From contig JBOFCO010000182.1 of the NCBI GenBank assembly GCA_051646105.1, positions 1 to 8,055 of the forward strand: a stretch of 8,055 bases of DNA, in the 5' to 3' direction. The notes below the pieces were generated by a model, which searched no databases, had not been told where the DNA came from, and was given only the letters and a program-made list of their open reading frames with translations. The position numbers and the translations under genes are program-made. This DNA is from JBOFCO01 sp051646105. Lineage in GTDB: Bacteria > Pseudomonadota > Alphaproteobacteria > Rhodobacterales > Rhodobacteraceae. Positions 1 through 6,358 of the stretch are shown piece after piece; position 1 is the first letter of the stretch; every line of letters starts with the position of its first letter.

Positions 1-327
1 ATGATGTTCGACTATCGCGGCTATGTGGCCGAGGCGACGGGGGCGAACATCTTCTTCGTGAAGGACGGCGAGGTGCATACACCCAAGGCCGACGCCTTCC
101 TGAACGGCATCACGCGGCAGACGGTGATCGGCATGCTCAAGGACATGCAGATCAAGGTCCACGAGCGCCACATCATGCCGGAAGAACTCGAAGGGTTCGA
201 GCAATGCTGGCTGACAGGCACGGCAGCCGAAGTGACGCCGGTGGGGCAGATTGGGACGTATAACTTTGAAGTGGGCGATCTGACGAAACGGGTGGCAACG
301 GAATATGAAAAGCTCGTGCGGGCGTGA
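1..327 (+). CDS. ilvE: Branched-chain amino acid aminotransferase, C-terminal part (5' end outside window)
   Basis: This is the last 108 codons of a class IV (fold type IV) PLP-dependent aminotransferase. The enzyme moves the amino group between Leu, Ile or Val and 2-oxoglutarate in the cytoplasm, the last step of their synthesis and first of their breakdown. Seen here: the YRGYVAEATGANIFF block with the conserved Glu (visible residue 11) that contacts the PLP ring in this family, the GITR phosphate-binding turn (36-39), and TGTAAEVTP (72-80). The first two codons are both ATG, but they fall inside the conserved core, so the gene starts upstream of the window and this is not a short protein. 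It ends in TGA. The family is usually about 290-310 residues, so roughly one third is visible. It is transcribed toward the convergent regulator gene and has no evident functional link to the sugar locus. D-amino acid transaminase or aminodeoxychorismate lyase share the fold, but the motifs fit IlvE better. Confidence 0.9.
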   Translation: MMFDYRGYVAEATGANIFFVKDGEVHTPKADAFLNGITRQTVIGMLKDMQIKVHERHIMPEELEGFEQCWLTGTAAEVTPVGQIGTYNFEVGDLTKRVATEYEKLVRA

Positions 328-401
328 GTCTGATTGGAAAGTCGGATTTATGCCGCTCGTCGGACCTGCGATCCTGACCGAAGATAGAGTATTTCAAGCG
401 T

Positions 402-1523
402 TTAGGGCCGGGCACTGATCGGGGCGACGGATTGTCGCTCGATCAACTGCCCTTCCAGTTTGACGACCGGATGCCTTTTGGCGTCGTTTGTCGCCTCCAG
501 TGCCAGATTTTCGACCGCCCAGACGCCCATGGCCCGCTGCGGCAGAACCAGCGTCGTCAGTTGGGGGTGCAAATGGCGCGAGATTTCTTCATCGTCATAG
601 CCGACCACCGACATGTCATTGGGAATGTCCAGCCCCGCCTCTTTCAGCGCCTCGTAGCACCCGATGGCCATGCGGTCGTTCTGGCAGAAAATGGCCGTCG
701 GCCGTTCCGCCAGCGACAACAGCCTGCGCGTTGCGTCGTAGCCGGAGCTCGCGGACCAGTTTCCTTCGACAACAAGTGCCGGATCGGGCGTGACACCTGC
801 GGCAGTCAGCGCCTTGCGATACCCTTTCAGGCGATCACGCGCGGCCTCCATCCATGGCTCGCCGGTGATTGTGGCAATGCGCCGGTGACCGACATCGATC
901 AGATGACGCGTTGCCCGATGCCCGCCCGCCACCTCGGCCGGTACCACGGCGGGATGTGTCTGATCGCGCGTATAGCAGTTCAGCAGCACAACCGGCTGAT
1001 CCAGGTTCCTCAGCCAGTCCGGCAAGACAACCTCACGCGTGAAGATCGTCATGTAGATCAGGGCGGTGGCCCCTTTTGCGATCATTGTGCGGATGGACTT
1101 CTGCTCCATTTCCGGATCGTTCATCGTCTGGGCCACCCAGATCATCTCGCCTTTTTCCAAGGTTGCATGACGCGCACCGTCAATCGCGACAACGGCTTCG
1201 GGACTGGTTGCAAGCTGGTCCACGACAAAGCCGACAAAGCCCGTCTTTGCGTCAGCGTTCCCTGTTGCCGCCTCCCCCTCGTCCAAGTGAGCAAGGCTCG
1301 TCACGGCGTAGTTCAGCGCGCGGGCTGCCTCGATCACCTTCGCACGCATGTCTTCCGAAATTTTGACCCCCGGTGCCTTGTTCAGCACAAAAGATACCGT
1401 GGCTTGCGAACAACCTGCCACGCGGGCCACGTCGGTCATCGTGACACGGCGTTGTCCAAGGCTGGCGGCACGCAGCTTGCGCGACTTTGGCACGGGATCA
1501 GGGTCTCCTCCGTCTGCCGTCAT
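402..1523 (-). CDS. LacI/GalR-family transcriptional regulator, probable local regulator of the sugar importer
   Basis: A 373-residue one-component sugar-responsive regulator. The N-terminal helix-turn-helix lies at about residues 29-50 (TDVARVAGCSQATVSFVLN), followed by the third helix to about 72. A periplasmic-binding-protein-like effector domain follows from about 95, with family motifs such as GHRRIATITG (212-221), FCQNDRMAIG (279-288) and VVGYDDEEISR (306-316). The start is well supported: AGGAGG (minus strand, 1536-1531) sits 7 nt before the ATG. This gives a basic extension of about 27 residues ahead of the HTH that most LacI proteins lack. The segment joining the HTH to the effector domain (about 73-94) does not show the usual PNxxARxL hinge helix and is acidic and Gly/Ala-rich instead. 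The gene is divergent from the transport operon, the usual place for its regulator, and the repeats at 1622-1663 are its likely target. Ligand and sign of control (repressor is likelier) are inferred. Confidence 0.93.
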   Translation of the reverse strand: MTADGGDPDPVPKSRKLRAASLGQRRVTMTDVARVAGCSQATVSFVLNKAPGVKISEDMRAKVIEAARALNYAVTSLAHLDEGEAATGNADAKTGFVGFVVDQLATSPEAVVAIDGARHATLEKGEMIWVAQTMNDPEMEQKSIRTMIAKGATALIYMTIFTREVVLPDWLRNLDQPVVLLNCYTRDQTHPAVVPAEVAGGHRATRHLIDVGHRRIATITGEPWMEAARDRLKGYRKALTAAGVTPDPALVVEGNWSASSGYDATRRLLSLAERPTAIFCQNDRMAIGCYEALKEAGLDIPNDMSVVGYDDEEISRHLHPQLTTLVLPQRAMGVWAVENLALEATNDAKRHPVVKLEGQLIERQSVAPISARP

Positions 1524-1530
1524 GCCAAGC

Positions 1531-1536
1531 CCTCCT
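1531..1536 (-). promoter_or_regulatory. Shine-Dalgarno site of the LacI-family gene
   Basis: On the minus strand this reads AGGAGG, a full match to the anti-SD core, 7 nt before the ATG at 1523-1521. It settles the longer N-terminus over an internal Met closer to the HTH (residue 29). Confidence 0.8.
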
Positions 1537-1621
1537 GGCCAATGCTGCCGACAGACAAGTTCACCTGAGCCGGGTTCCTACCTGCTCGCCCGTTATGACC
1601 GGGGTACTGACATGAGACGTT

Positions 1622-1670
1622 CATTTATAATCATAAATTTCCGTTGACTGATAATTATAAATGGATCAGT
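1622..1670. promoter_or_regulatory. AT-rich divergent promoter/operator region with inverted and direct repeats
   Basis: An AT-rich island in GC-rich DNA between the divergent regulator and binding-protein genes. CATTTATAAT (1622-1631) recurs as a perfect inverted copy at 1654-1663, 22 nt away, so the -10-like hexamer TATAAT occurs once on each strand. The same region reads as a 12-bp direct repeat with one mismatch, ATAATCATAAAT (1627-1638) and ATAATTATAAAT (1651-1662), offset by 24 bp. A further inverted pair, ACTGAT (1647-1652) and ATCAGT (1665-1670), brackets the right copy. TTGACT (1644-1649) could serve as a plus-strand -35, but its -10 at about 1667 is poor; the TATAAT at 1626 in turn lacks a good -35. 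I infer overlapping promoters with operators for the adjacent LacI-type protein. Which repeat is bound cannot be decided from the sequence. Confidence 0.55.
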
Positions 1671-1701
1671 TTGAAATTCTTGGCAACACCATTTGGCCTT
1701 T

Positions 1702-1709
1702 GGGAGGAG
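1702..1709 (+). promoter_or_regulatory. Shine-Dalgarno site of the sugar-binding protein gene
   Basis: GGGAGGAG, 6 nt before the ATG at 1716. It selects this start over an upstream in-frame TTG at 1644, which would put 24 extra residues in front of a clean export signal and lies inside the candidate promoter. Confidence 0.8.
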
Positions 1710-1715
1710 AACCAC

Positions 1716-2696
1716 ATGAGTATTTCACGCCGTCATCTGCTGATCTCGGCAACCGCAGCCGCAGCCGCAACGGCTTTTGCCCGCGCGGCCTTTGCAGAAC
1801 TGCCGCCGCTGGCAAAGAAGGACACTTACAAGGTCGGATTTGCGCAGACCGAAAGCAACAACCCCTGGCGTCTGGCGCAAACGAAAAGCATGCAGGACGA
1901 AGCGGCAGCACGCGGCTGGCAGCTTGTCTATACCGACGCCGCAGGCTCTGCCGCCAAACAGGTGGCTGACGTGAACTCGATGATTGCGCAAGGCGTGGAT
2001 TTGATCTTCCTCGCTCCGCGCGAAGAAAAGCCGCTGATCCCGGCAATCATGGCCGCCAAGGGTGCGGGTATCCCGGTCATCCTGCTGGACCGCAACGTCG
2101 ACCAGACGCTGGCTGCGGCCGGAACGGATTACGTGACCTTTATCGGGTCGGATTTCATCGAGGAAGGCAAGCGCGTCGCCGACTGGCTGGTGGCAAATGC
2201 CGGGGGCAAATCAAAGATCCTGCAGTTGGAAGGCACGACGGGGTCTTCACCTGCAAACGATCGCAAGAAGGGCTTTGACGACGTCATTGCCGCCAACACG
2301 GCCTTTACAATCCTGGCCTCACAGACCGGCGATTTCGCCCGCGACAAGGGGCGGCAGGTCGCAGAAACGCTGCTGCAGGCGCATCCGGATGCCGACATTA
2401 TCTATGCACACAACGACGAGATGGCGATCGGCGCGATTTCGGCGGTGGAGGCTGCTGGCAAGGTTGCAGGCCAGGACGTGATGATCCTGTCCATCGACGG
2501 CGGCAAGGAAATCGTCCAGCTGATCATCGATGGCAAGGTGGCTGCGGTCTGCGAATGCAGCCCGCTGTTCGGGCCAAAAGCGTTCGACACGGCTGTGGCC
2601 TATGCCAATGGCGAGGAGATCCCGCCAAAGCTGATCAACCCTGACCGCTTCTACGATGCCAGCAACGCGGCAGAGATGCTGGCGACAGCTTACTGA
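1716..2696 (+). CDS. ytfQ: Periplasmic sugar-binding protein of a YtfQ-type (furanose) ABC importer
   Basis: A 326-residue precursor that captures a sugar in the periplasm and delivers it to the permease pair encoded downstream. The N-terminus carries a twin-arginine signal: SRRHLLIS (4-11), an Ala-rich hydrophobic stretch, then a likely cleavage after AFA (residue 27). The mature part is a type I (ribose-like) two-lobe binding protein. Blocks shared with E. coli YtfQ, as I remember it, are VGFAQ (40-44), the WR pair (51-52), LLDR (123-126), LEGTTGSSPANDRKKGF (171-187), SQTGDF (202-207), YAHNDEMAIGAI (230-241) and SIDG (259-262). The Trp, Arg, Asn and Asp residues in these blocks are where such proteins grip sugar hydroxyls. 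YtfQ binds galactofuranose; homologues bind arabinofuranose or fructose, so the ligand here is open. The only cysteines form a CxC at 279-281. First gene of the operon, followed by a long structured gap. Confidence 0.9.
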   Translation: MSISRRHLLISATAAAAATAFARAAFAELPPLAKKDTYKVGFAQTESNNPWRLAQTKSMQDEAAARGWQLVYTDAAGSAAKQVADVNSMIAQGVDLIFLAPREEKPLIPAIMAAKGAGIPVILLDRNVDQTLAAAGTDYVTFIGSDFIEEGKRVADWLVANAGGKSKILQLEGTTGSSPANDRKKGFDDVIAANTAFTILASQTGDFARDKGRQVAETLLQAHPDADIIYAHNDEMAIGAISAVEAAGKVAGQDVMILSIDGGKEIVQLIIDGKVAAVCECSPLFGPKAFDTAVAYANGEEIPPKLINPDRFYDASNAAEMLATAY

Positions 2697-2705
2697 AACG
2701 CGATA

Positions 2706-2730
2706 GATGCGGGCCCTGACGGCCCGCATC
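2706..2730 (+). terminator. Strong GC-rich hairpin just after the binding-protein gene
   Basis: A perfect 10-bp stem, GATGCGGGCC (2706-2715) with GGCCCGCATC (2721-2730), closes a 5-nt loop. It begins 9 nt past the binding-protein stop codon. No T-tract follows, so full intrinsic termination is doubtful because the operon must continue. More likely it is a 3'-end stabiliser or partial terminator that keeps binding-protein mRNA more abundant than the membrane-component mRNA. Confidence 0.6.
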
Positions 2731-2731
2731 C

Positions 2732-2798
2732 GCACGCATCGGCGTTGGCTCCGGCTCCCTGGTTTCCTCCAAATAATCGGAGCGGCGCCGATGCGTGC
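2732..2798 (+). repeat. Long nested inverted repeat in the intercistronic gap
   Basis: The 13-bp arm GCACGCATCGGCG (2732-2744) has a perfect inverted copy at 2786-2798. Nested inside it, GCTCCG (2748-2753) pairs with CGGAGC (2778-2783), leaving a loop of about 24 nt. As RNA this would be a second large stem starting 1 nt after the preceding hairpin. It resembles the intercistronic secondary structures that separate binding-protein genes from permease genes in other sugar ABC operons. The function is inferred. Confidence 0.6.
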
Positions 2799-2831
2799 AA
2801 TTTCGCCAAAGCGCGGATCACAGGATGGCCG

Positions 2832-2860
2832 TTGACAGGACGCGGGACCGCGCGTTCCTT
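2832..2860 (+). promoter_or_regulatory. Possible weak internal promoter before the ATPase gene
   Basis: A perfect TTGACA -35 hexamer at 2832-2837. At the ideal 17-nt spacing the -10 would be TTCCTT (2855-2860), a poor match, so this is only a candidate. It lies downstream of both large hairpins and 60 nt upstream of the ATPase start. Confidence 0.2.
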
Positions 2861-2874
2861 GGCCGGTGTCGGCC
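2861..2874 (+). repeat. Small hairpin just upstream of the ATPase ribosome-binding site
   Basis: GGCCG (2861-2865) and CGGCC (2870-2874) form a 5-bp stem with the 4-nt loop GTGT, ending 9 nt before the GGAAG of the ATPase ribosome-binding site. It may affect ribosome access to this first gene of the tightly coupled block. Short and GC-rich, so chance is possible. Confidence 0.35.
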
Positions 2875-2896
2875 GCCGCAACCGGAAGCAAGGATC

Positions 2897-4411
2897 ATGT
2901 CAGCGCCACTTTTGTCGATGAAGCGCATCTCCAAGTCGTTCGGGGGCATCGCCGCCCTCTCGGATGCATCGCTTGAGGTTCTCCCGGCGGAGGTGCACGC
3001 CCTTGTCGGGCAGAACGGCGCTGGAAAATCGACGCTGATCAAAGTTCTGACGGGCTATCACCGCAAAGACGCGGGTGAGGTCAGCTTTGAAGCCCGCCCT
3101 TTCGAAGTCGGCTCGCCCCGCGCGGCGCAAGAGGCTGGCATCAGCACGATTTATCAGGAAATCAACCTGGTGCCGCAGCTGTCAGTGACCGAAAACATCT
3201 GTCTTGGTCGAAACATGCGCCGCTATGGCCTTCTCGACTGGCGTGCCATGCGTGCCGAGGCAAAGCGGCTTCTGGCGCGGTTCGACCTTGATCCGGATGT
3301 TGACCAGCCGCTGTCACAGTTTTCGACTGCAACGCAACAGATGGTGGCCATTGCGCGCGCGGTGGGATTTTCAGCACGGCTTGTGATCATGGACGAGCCA
3401 ACGTCATCCTTGGATGACCGGGAGGCGCAGGTGCTGTTCTCGGTCATCCGGGGGCTGAAGGCCGCAGGCGTGTCGGTGCTCTACGTCAGCCACCGTCTGG
3501 ACGAGCTCTACCAGGTCTGCGACCGCGTCACCATCATGCGTGATGGCCGGACTGTCCGTGTGGCGGCGATGGCCGACATCAGCAAACTGGACCTTGTGTC
3601 AACGATGCTCGGTCGCGATGTGGCACAGGCCGAAGGCAGGGCTACCGGCTTTGGAACGGCAGCACGGCCGGCCGGTGCATCGGTGCTGACGGCCACAGAC
3701 CTGTCGGACGGCCGCACGGTGCGCGAGGTGGGCCTTAGCGTGGCGGAAGGCGAGATCGTGGGACTTGCAGGGCTGCTGGGAGCGGGGCGGTCAGAAACAG
3801 CGCGGCTGATTTTTGGTGACACCGCACTCCGGGCGGGCGCGATGCAGCTGAACGGATCGCGTTATGCGCCGGGCCAGCCTGCCGATGCGATCCGAGCGGG
3901 TCTTGGCTTTTGCACCGAAGACCGCAAAATCGAGGGCATCGTTCCGGACATGAGCGTAGCCGACAATATGATGCTGGCACTGCGCCCCGCATTTGGGCGC
4001 AGCGGCATTACGGACGAGGCGAGGCAGACAGAGACGGTTGCCCGCTTTATCAGCCAGCTTGGCATCAAGTGCACCGGTCCCGGCCAGAAAATCCGTGAAC
4101 TTTCGGGCGGCAACCAGCAAAAGGTCCTTCTCGCCCGCTGGCTGGCCATGTCACCGAAGCTGCTGATCCTGGACGAGCCGACACGCGGCATCGATGTCGG
4201 TGCCAAAGACGAAATTCAGCGCCTGATCCGCTCACTGGCGGATCAAGGTCTGGCGGTCCTGATGATCTCATCCGAACTGGAGGAAGTCGTCGAAGGTGCC
4301 GACCGCGTGTTCGTGCTACGCGAAGGCCTGAGCGTCGCCGACATTGCCCGCACCGATCTGACGGAAGACCGGGTGCTGGCTGCCATGGCGCACGGGGGCG
4401 TGCATGTCTGA
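2897..4411 (+). CDS. ytfR: Two-domain sugar ABC transporter ATPase (CUT2, YtfR-like)
   Basis: A 504-residue fused double ATPase that powers sugar import at the inner membrane face; E. coli YtfR is about 500. Domain 1: Walker A GQNGAGKST (38-46), Q-loop Gln87, a degenerate signature FSTATQQ (142-148) in place of LSGGQ, Walker B with Asp166-Glu167 and the His199 switch (YVSHR). Domain 2: altered Walker A GLLGAGRSE (292-300, Arg for Lys), a full LSGGNQQ signature (402-408), Walker B with Asp426-Glu427, and Ser where the switch His would be (ISSELEE, 457-463). This split, with one competent and one degenerate site, is normal for RbsA/YtfR-type CUT2 ATPases, and the odd first signature resembles YtfR. 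The start at 2897 has GGAAG (2884-2888) 8 nt upstream. A GTG at 2795 would add 34 non-family residues and begin inside the inverted repeat. The gene overlaps the first permease by 8 nt. Confidence 0.93.
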   Translation: MSAPLLSMKRISKSFGGIAALSDASLEVLPAEVHALVGQNGAGKSTLIKVLTGYHRKDAGEVSFEARPFEVGSPRAAQEAGISTIYQEINLVPQLSVTENICLGRNMRRYGLLDWRAMRAEAKRLLARFDLDPDVDQPLSQFSTATQQMVAIARAVGFSARLVIMDEPTSSLDDREAQVLFSVIRGLKAAGVSVLYVSHRLDELYQVCDRVTIMRDGRTVRVAAMADISKLDLVSTMLGRDVAQAEGRATGFGTAARPAGASVLTATDLSDGRTVREVGLSVAEGEIVGLAGLLGAGRSETARLIFGDTALRAGAMQLNGSRYAPGQPADAIRAGLGFCTEDRKIEGIVPDMSVADNMMLALRPAFGRSGITDEARQTETVARFISQLGIKCTGPGQKIRELSGGNQQKVLLARWLAMSPKLLILDEPTRGIDVGAKDEIQRLIRSLADQGLAVLMISSELEEVVEGADRVFVLREGLSVADIARTDLTEDRVLAAMAHGGVHV

Positions 4412-5372
4412 CCGGGCCGCCATCTACCGCCTTCTTGGCCGCTATGGCACTGTGATCGCGCTTTTGCTGCTGCTGACGTTCAATCTGATCTTCACGCCCC
4501 ACTTCCTGTCCTGGCAGACGCTGAACGTAAACCTGACACAGGTCTGCACCATCGTGATCGTGGCGGTTGGCATGACACTGGTCATTGCCACAGGTGGCAT
4601 TGATCTGTCGGTCGGCTCTTTGATGGCGATATCAGGGACACTGGCCCCAATGATCTTCATGGGCAAACTGATCGACATCGGCTCGATCCATCTTGCGGTA
4701 GCGGTGGCGATTGTCGTGGCCATCCTGACTGCAACGCTTTTTGGTGCGTTTAACGGCTGGCTCATTGCGCGCTTTCGTATCCAGCCCATCGTGGCGACAC
4801 TGGTTCTGTTCATTGCGGGGCGCGGCATTGCGCAGGTCATGACCAACGGCAATCTGCAGGTCTTCAAAGTGCCGGAGTTTCAGGTGATCGGCCTTGGCCG
4901 TCTGTTCGGCCTGCCGGTGCAGGTGATCCTGATGCTGATCATCGTCGCGACGGCAGCATGGGCGCTGCGGCGCACCAATTTCGGCCGGGCCGTACTGGCA
5001 ATTGGCGGCAATGAACGCGCGGCGCGACTGTCAGGTATTGCCACGGGCCGGGTCAAGATTGCGGTCTATGCGATGTCCGGTGCGCTGGCGGGGCTGGCAG
5101 GACTGATTGTGATCGCCATCAACTCCGCCTCCGACGCCAATCTTGTCGGCATGGGGATGGAACTTGACGCCATTGCCGCCGTGGCGGTGGGCGGCACGCT
5201 GCTGACGGGCGGGCGCGCCACGATCATCGGCACGCTGATGGGCGCGCTGACAATCCAGCTGGTCCGCTACACCCTGCTTGCCAACGGCGTGCCGGACGCT
5301 GCGGCGTTGGTGGTAAAGGCCGCGATCATCATTGCGGCGGTCTGGCTGCAGGAACGGGGAAAGACGGCATGA
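4404..5372 (+). CDS. ytfT: Sugar ABC transporter permease 1 (YtfT-like)
   Basis: A 322-residue inner-membrane protein of the ribose-type (BPD_transp_2) permease family, with about 8-10 hydrophobic helices from residue 16 to near the C-terminus. Family marks: GMTLVIATGGIDLSVGS (56-72), the cytoplasmic coupling segment AIGGNERAARLSGI (199-212) that faces the ATPase, and AVGGTLLTGG (261-270). Its ATG lies within the end of the ATPase gene (8-nt overlap), pointing to translational coupling. With the next gene it should form the heterodimeric channel that sets YtfQRT-YjfF-type importers apart from ribose or xylose systems, which use two copies of one permease. YtfT is the better match than YjfF from its place in the gene order; that paralogue assignment is an inference. 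Confidence 0.9.
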   Translation: MSDRAAIYRLLGRYGTVIALLLLLTFNLIFTPHFLSWQTLNVNLTQVCTIVIVAVGMTLVIATGGIDLSVGSLMAISGTLAPMIFMGKLIDIGSIHLAVAVAIVVAILTATLFGAFNGWLIARFRIQPIVATLVLFIAGRGIAQVMTNGNLQVFKVPEFQVIGLGRLFGLPVQVILMLIIVATAAWALRRTNFGRAVLAIGGNERAARLSGIATGRVKIAVYAMSGALAGLAGLIVIAINSASDANLVGMGMELDAIAAVAVGGTLLTGGRATIIGTLMGALTIQLVRYTLLANGVPDAAALVVKAAIIIAAVWLQERGKTA

Positions 5373-6358
5373 CGCGCAAGATCGCCTGGGGCCGGCTGCT
5401 GGCCCGATACGGAGTGGTGCTGGCGCTGGCGCTGGTCATCTTTTTCGGCTGGCTTCGCTATGACAATTTTCTGGGCAGCTTCAACATCCTCAGCGTGCTG
5501 CGCTACAACGCCATGTTCGCGCTGGTCTCGCTGGGCATGTGTTTTGTGATCATGACAGGTGGCATTGATCTGTCGGTCGGGTCAGTGGCTGCGCTGTCAT
5601 CGGTGGCAGCCGCCTATGCCAGCCCCTATGGTCTGACACCGGGATTGCTGGCAGGGCTTGGCGCAGGGCTTGTGGCCGGAACCTTGAACGGTCTGATTGT
5701 GACGCGGTTGAAAATCATGCCCTTCATCGCAACGCTTGCAACAATGCTGGCAGCCAGCGGCACGGCGCTTCTGTTGGCGCGCAACCAGTCGGTCTCGGTG
5801 TCCTATGACACGGCCTTTACCTTCCTCGGCCAAGGCAATGCTCTGGGCTTTCCCGTGCCTGCCCTTATTGCAATCGTCGCTTACATAGCCGGCTCTGTCA
5901 TCCTGAACCTGACGAGCACCGGACGCGACGTTCTGGCCATCGGTGGCAGCGAAGATGCCGCACGGATGATGGGCCTGCCGGTGCGGAAGATCACGTTTCT
6001 TGTCTACCTCGCCTCGGGCGGCTGCGCCGGACTTGCCGGCGTGATCCTTGCAGCACAATTTGGCGCCGGACAACCGATCGAGGGCGTGGGGTGGGAGCTG
6101 TTTGCCATCGCGGCCGTGGTTGTGGGCGGCACGCTGCTGACGGGCGGGGCGGGCTCGGTCGGCACGACACTGGCTGGCGTGCTGCTGCTGGGCGTGCTGT
6201 TCACAATACTGAACTTTGAAAACGGCAAGGGCTGGATTTCGCTGTCTGCCTATTGGCAATCCGTGATCCGGGGGCTGTTTCTTTTAACCGTGGTCCTTTT
6301 GCAGGCGCATCTGACGAACCGGATGCAAAAGGACGGGCCGGGCACGGAGGCAGGATGA
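5369..6358 (+). CDS. yjfF: Sugar ABC transporter permease 2 (YjfF-like)
   Basis: A 329-residue inner-membrane permease, paralogous to the gene before it and close to the length of E. coli YjfF. It carries GMCFVIMTGGIDLSVGS (56-72) at the same residue numbers as permease 1, the coupling segment AIGGSEDAARMMGL (190-203) and VVGGTLLTGG (251-260), with multiple hydrophobic helices throughout. The C-terminal tail (about 315-329) is polar. Start and stop of adjacent genes share ATGA (5369-5372), so translation is probably coupled. Two DNA blocks of 26 and 27 nt are identical to permease 1 (see findings). It would be the second half of the channel; without it the importer should fail, since these systems need both permeases. 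Confidence 0.9.
   Translation: MTRKIAWGRLLARYGVVLALALVIFFGWLRYDNFLGSFNILSVLRYNAMFALVSLGMCFVIMTGGIDLSVGSVAALSSVAAAYASPYGLTPGLLAGLGAGLVAGTLNGLIVTRLKIMPFIATLATMLAASGTALLLARNQSVSVSYDTAFTFLGQGNALGFPVPALIAIVAYIAGSVILNLTSTGRDVLAIGGSEDAARMMGLPVRKITFLVYLASGGCAGLAGVILAAQFGAGQPIEGVGWELFAIAAVVVGGTLLTGGAGSVGTTLAGVLLLGVLFTILNFENGKGWISLSAYWQSVIRGLFLLTVVLLQAHLTNRMQKDGPGTEAG

Noticed and set aside
1..6. Tandem ATG at the window start as the start of a 108-aa protein
   Set aside because: It falls within the conserved core of a branched-chain aminotransferase; the gene is only cut by the window.
328..401. Terminator between ilvE and the convergent regulator gene
   Set aside because: Only short direct repeats of GTCGGA are visible; no stem followed by a T-tract on either strand.
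432..1568. Long open frame (378 codons) opposite the regulator gene
   Set aside because: Its product shows no recognisable domain and is His/Arg/Gln-rich, as expected for the antisense of a GC-rich gene. The minus-strand frame has a clear LacI fold and a strong ribosome-binding site.
1644..1715. Upstream TTG start for the binding protein
   Set aside because: Would bury the twin-arginine signal behind 24 residues, has no ribosome-binding site and lies in the promoter island. ATG at 1716 has GGGAGGAG at 6 nt.
2795..2896. 34-residue N-terminal extension of the ATPase from a GTG
   Set aside because: Starts in an inverted-repeat arm and has no family similarity. ATG at 2897 gives the normal length with GGAAG at 8 nt.
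3317..3340. Degenerate first ABC signature (FSTATQQ) as evidence of a broken ATPase
   Set aside because: YtfR-type and other CUT2 ATPases normally have a divergent first signature and an altered second Walker A; the frame is intact.
5597..6259. 220-codon minus-strand open frame across permease 2
   Set aside because: Lies wholly opposite a well-conserved permease and has low-complexity basic composition with no family motif; a shadow.
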